Shown here one piece after another: positions 4,324 to 5,939 of a stretch of DNA of 5,939 nt. The position numbers were made by a program, and so were the translations under genes. Each line of letters opens with the position of its first letter. Positions within the stretch are counted from its first letter, which is position 1. The notes under the pieces were generated by a model. It was not told where the DNA came from and did no database searches. It was given only the letters and a program-made list of their open reading frames with translations. Where the stretch lies: assembly GCA_934693215.1 (NCBI GenBank), contig CAKUVB010000109.1:1-5939 (forward strand), given 5' to 3'. The stretch comes from an uncultured Candidatus Melainabacteria bacterium (GTDB lineage: Bacteria > Cyanobacteriota > Vampirovibrionia > Gastranaerophilales > Gastranaerophilaceae).

Positions 4324-5571
4324 ATGAGTTACGGTATTGATGCATTCGGTGCTTATACACAAGCAGCTTTAACAGATCCAACAACTGGTGGCGATGAAAT
4401 TCTTCGTCGGCTTAGTGCTAGCTTAGATTCTGCAAACAACTATATCAATCAAGATGCAGGATACAATATGAAGTTTTATCCTCATTATTCAAATTTCGGT
4501 GCATCTTCTAGCCCATCAGACTTTGCAACTGTTTTAGGTTCTACATTGTTAGACGGTTCAGTAGATAGCTTGTACAACGATTCAATCCTAAATTCAATGA
4601 ATGTAGGCTTAAGTGCATATCTGGAAAACAGTTTTATGAACGGTATGAATGTTGGCAACCCATTTAATACAGCTTGGGACAGCAACCAATTCAAATTCAA
4701 TTTTACAGATAATTCTATCAAAACAAATTTACCTTCTTGGGACAAAATAAACACTAATTGGGACTTTTCCCTCACCCCTGGTTCAGGTGTTTCAGTAAGT
4801 GGTCAAAATGTTGATTATTCGGAAAATTCTGAAAAAGCAAACTTTAATAAAGCCGTTGCTCTAATCAAAGCTTATGGCGAAGAAGTAGACAAATCTTATG
4901 ACGATAAAATAAACAAAGTTATCAAAGATATGAACGGTAACTATAAAACAGGTTTAGCAAAATTAAAAGCAATTATTGCAACTTTTGACCAAAAGAAACT
5001 TACTAAAGTTATAAGAGAAATCAGCCACAAAATCTATGATGAACAAGAATCAAAAGGCAAGGCTATTTCTGATAACTGGGCAAATCAAATCTCAAATGCC
5101 ACATCTAAATCTGGATTCAAAGTTGACACATCTGGGGTTAATAAAGATAATGTCCTACACGTTTTAGGAACATACATCAGTAATCCTAAATTCAAAGCCG
5201 GTGGTCTGTGGAATGCTCTAATCAAGAACAACTATGATGACATATCAAAAGCTTTGATTGAAAATGCCAAAGAATTATTAAAATCAGGCAAATGTACTAA
5301 TGAGACTACAAAACATAAGATTAAAGGTTATATTACTTCATTAGGAAAAGATGGAAATGTAAGCACAAAAGTTTCTGTTGTATACAATTTGTTCAACATT
5401 TTAAGATATGAAAACGCAACATACAATGACAACAAAACAGCTAAGATTGTTGGTGGCGGAGCTGTTCCTAGCAACAAAATCGAAACAACTCCTGACGATT
5501 ATCAAATTAAAAAGTATCAAGCAGAAAAAAATGCTTATAACTCTGCATCTAAATTAAATACTAAAGGTTAA
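4324..5571 (+). CDS. Orphan protein of 415 residues, function unknown
   Basis: I do not recognise this protein. The ATG at 4324 has GAGGA at 4311-4315, 8 bases upstream. There is no signal peptide and no membrane segment. Two parts can be told apart. Residues 1-165 are rich in Asn, Ser, Gly, Phe and Tyr with little charge (for example FMNGMNVGNPFNTAWD at 104-119) and repeated Trp-Asp/Asn spots (WD 118, WD 139, NWD 145). Residues about 166-365 are Lys-rich, charged and helix-like (for example KANFNKAVALIKAYGEEVDK and DDISKALIENAKELLKSG). A polar tail from about 366 holds a VGGGAVP linker. The only cysteine is C324. Such a composition fits a surface, appendage or scaffold-like protein, but that is inference. 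A -10-like TATCAT lies at 4289-4294. The gene is divergent from pckA and meets nadC tail-to-tail with a 4-base overlap. The long open frame and ribosome site make it a real gene. Confidence 0.85.
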   Translation: MSYGIDAFGAYTQAALTDPTTGGDEILRRLSASLDSANNYINQDAGYNMKFYPHYSNFGASSSPSDFATVLGSTLLDGSVDSLYNDSILNSMNVGLSAYLENSFMNGMNVGNPFNTAWDSNQFKFNFTDNSIKTNLPSWDKINTNWDFSLTPGSGVSVSGQNVDYSENSEKANFNKAVALIKAYGEEVDKSYDDKINKVIKDMNGNYKTGLAKLKAIIATFDQKKLTKVIREISHKIYDEQESKGKAISDNWANQISNATSKSGFKVDTSGVNKDNVLHVLGTYISNPKFKAGGLWNALIKNNYDDISKALIENAKELLKSGKCTNETTKHKIKGYITSLGKDGNVSTKVSVVYNLFNILRYENATYNDNKTAKIVGGGAVPSNKIETTPDDYQIKKYQAEKNAYNSASKLNTKG

Positions 5572-5939
5572 TCCAAACCTAAATCTAATGTAGGTGCTTT
5601 AGCAACAATTGCACTTGATGAAATTATATCTACACCTGTAGATGCAATTTCTCTCAATGTTGTAAGATTAACATTTCCGCTTGCCTCAACAATTGCAGCT
5701 CCATTGATTTTTTCAATCGCTGTTTTCATTTCATCTGTTGTCATATTGTCAAGCATGATGATATCAACACCACAGTTAAGAGCCTCCTCAACCTGTGCTA
5801 ATGTATCACATTCAACCTCGATTTTATGAGCATGTGAAATTGATTTTTTAAGTATATTTATTGCGTTGCTTAACGAGCCCGCAAATTTAACATGATTATC
5901 TTTAATCATTGCACAATCTGATAGGTTAAATCTATGAAC
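5568..5939 (-). CDS. nadC: Nicotinate-nucleotide pyrophosphorylase (quinolinate phosphoribosyltransferase), C-terminal part
   Basis: The last 123 codons of nadC; the 5' part lies beyond the right edge, and the frame is open through VHRFNLSDCA up to base 5939. The enzyme converts quinolinate and PRPP to nicotinate mononucleotide, CO2 and pyrophosphate in de novo NAD synthesis, in the cytosol. Recognisable pieces in the fragment are HR at 2-3 and MIKDNH at 11-16 (active-site His-Arg and Lys in the family), EVECDTLAQVEEAL at 41-54, IIMLDNMT at 60-67, EASGNVNL at 85-92, and the final GVDIISSSAIVAKAPTLDLGLD. Many NadC proteins have 'SVGALTHS' where this one has 'SSSAIVAK'. The ATG at 5909 is internal to the domain, not the start. 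Its stop shares the TTAA at 5568-5571 with the stop of the orphan gene on the other strand. Confidence 0.93.
   Translation of the reverse strand, partial: VHRFNLSDCAMIKDNHVKFAGSLSNAINILKKSISHAHKIEVECDTLAQVEEALNCGVDIIMLDNMTTDEMKTAIEKINGAAIVEASGNVNLTTLREIASTGVDIISSSAIVAKAPTLDLGLD

Noticed and set aside
4485..4775. 96-codon minus-strand open frame inside the 415-residue orphan gene
   Set aside because: It is antisense to a longer frame with a good ribosome site, and it has no convincing ribosome site or recognisable motif.
1..5939. CRISPR array, tRNA, rRNA, riboswitch, transposase or toxin-antitoxin pair
   Set aside because: I read both strands and saw no regularly spaced direct repeats, cloverleaf, conserved riboswitch core or mobile-element enzyme. 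The divergent small genes at 1314-1691 and 1900-2208 are not arranged as a toxin-antitoxin operon.

Overview
The window is AT-rich, gene-dense bacterial DNA with short intergenic gaps and AGGAGG-type ribosome sites. It most resembles an anaerobic, fermentative gut bacterium. My best guess is a Gastranaerophilales/Vampirovibrionia (Melainabacteria) genome. The reasons are low GC, Asn/Lys-rich orphan proteins, and a NadC C-terminus with an 'ISSSA' variant that I associate, from memory only, with cyanobacterial-type NadC. A low-GC Firmicute is not excluded, and no single marker here settles it.

Left block (1-1375, + strand): the 3' end of a UPF0210/DUF711 (PFL-like) gene, followed 17 bases later by a spmA-like gene and a spmB-like gene that overlap by 8 bases. 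These form a probable three-gene operon. SpmA and SpmB are 'Gate'/nucleoside-recognition membrane proteins. They are named for spore maturation in Bacillus but are also common in bacteria that do not sporulate.

Middle block (1314-2463): a minus-strand gene for an unrecognised protein with four CxxC pairs (two probable zinc ribbons). Its 3' end overlaps the end of spmB by 62 bases. A divergent intergenic region with an AT-rich dyad separates it from a small orphan gene of 102 codons. Next comes a compact GC-rich hairpin and a 133-bp repeat-like element with matching inverted arms. A bidirectional terminator closes the block and also serves pckA.

Right block (2464-5939): a complete ATP-dependent phosphoenolpyruvate carboxykinase gene (pckA, minus strand), divergent from a gene for a 415-residue protein I cannot assign. 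The shared 255-bp intergenic region holds two palindromic sequences and a candidate pckA promoter. The orphan gene ends tail-to-tail, with a 4-base overlap, against the 3' part of nadC (quinolinate phosphoribosyltransferase), which runs off the right edge.

The genes do not form one obvious pathway. pckA serves central C3/C4 carbon metabolism and nadC de novo NAD synthesis; the rest are membrane proteins of unclear substrate or orphans. I see no CRISPR array, tRNA, rRNA, transposase or defence cassette. The most novel material is the 415-residue orphan, the double zinc-ribbon protein with its long convergent overlap, and the nested repeat at 2213-2381.
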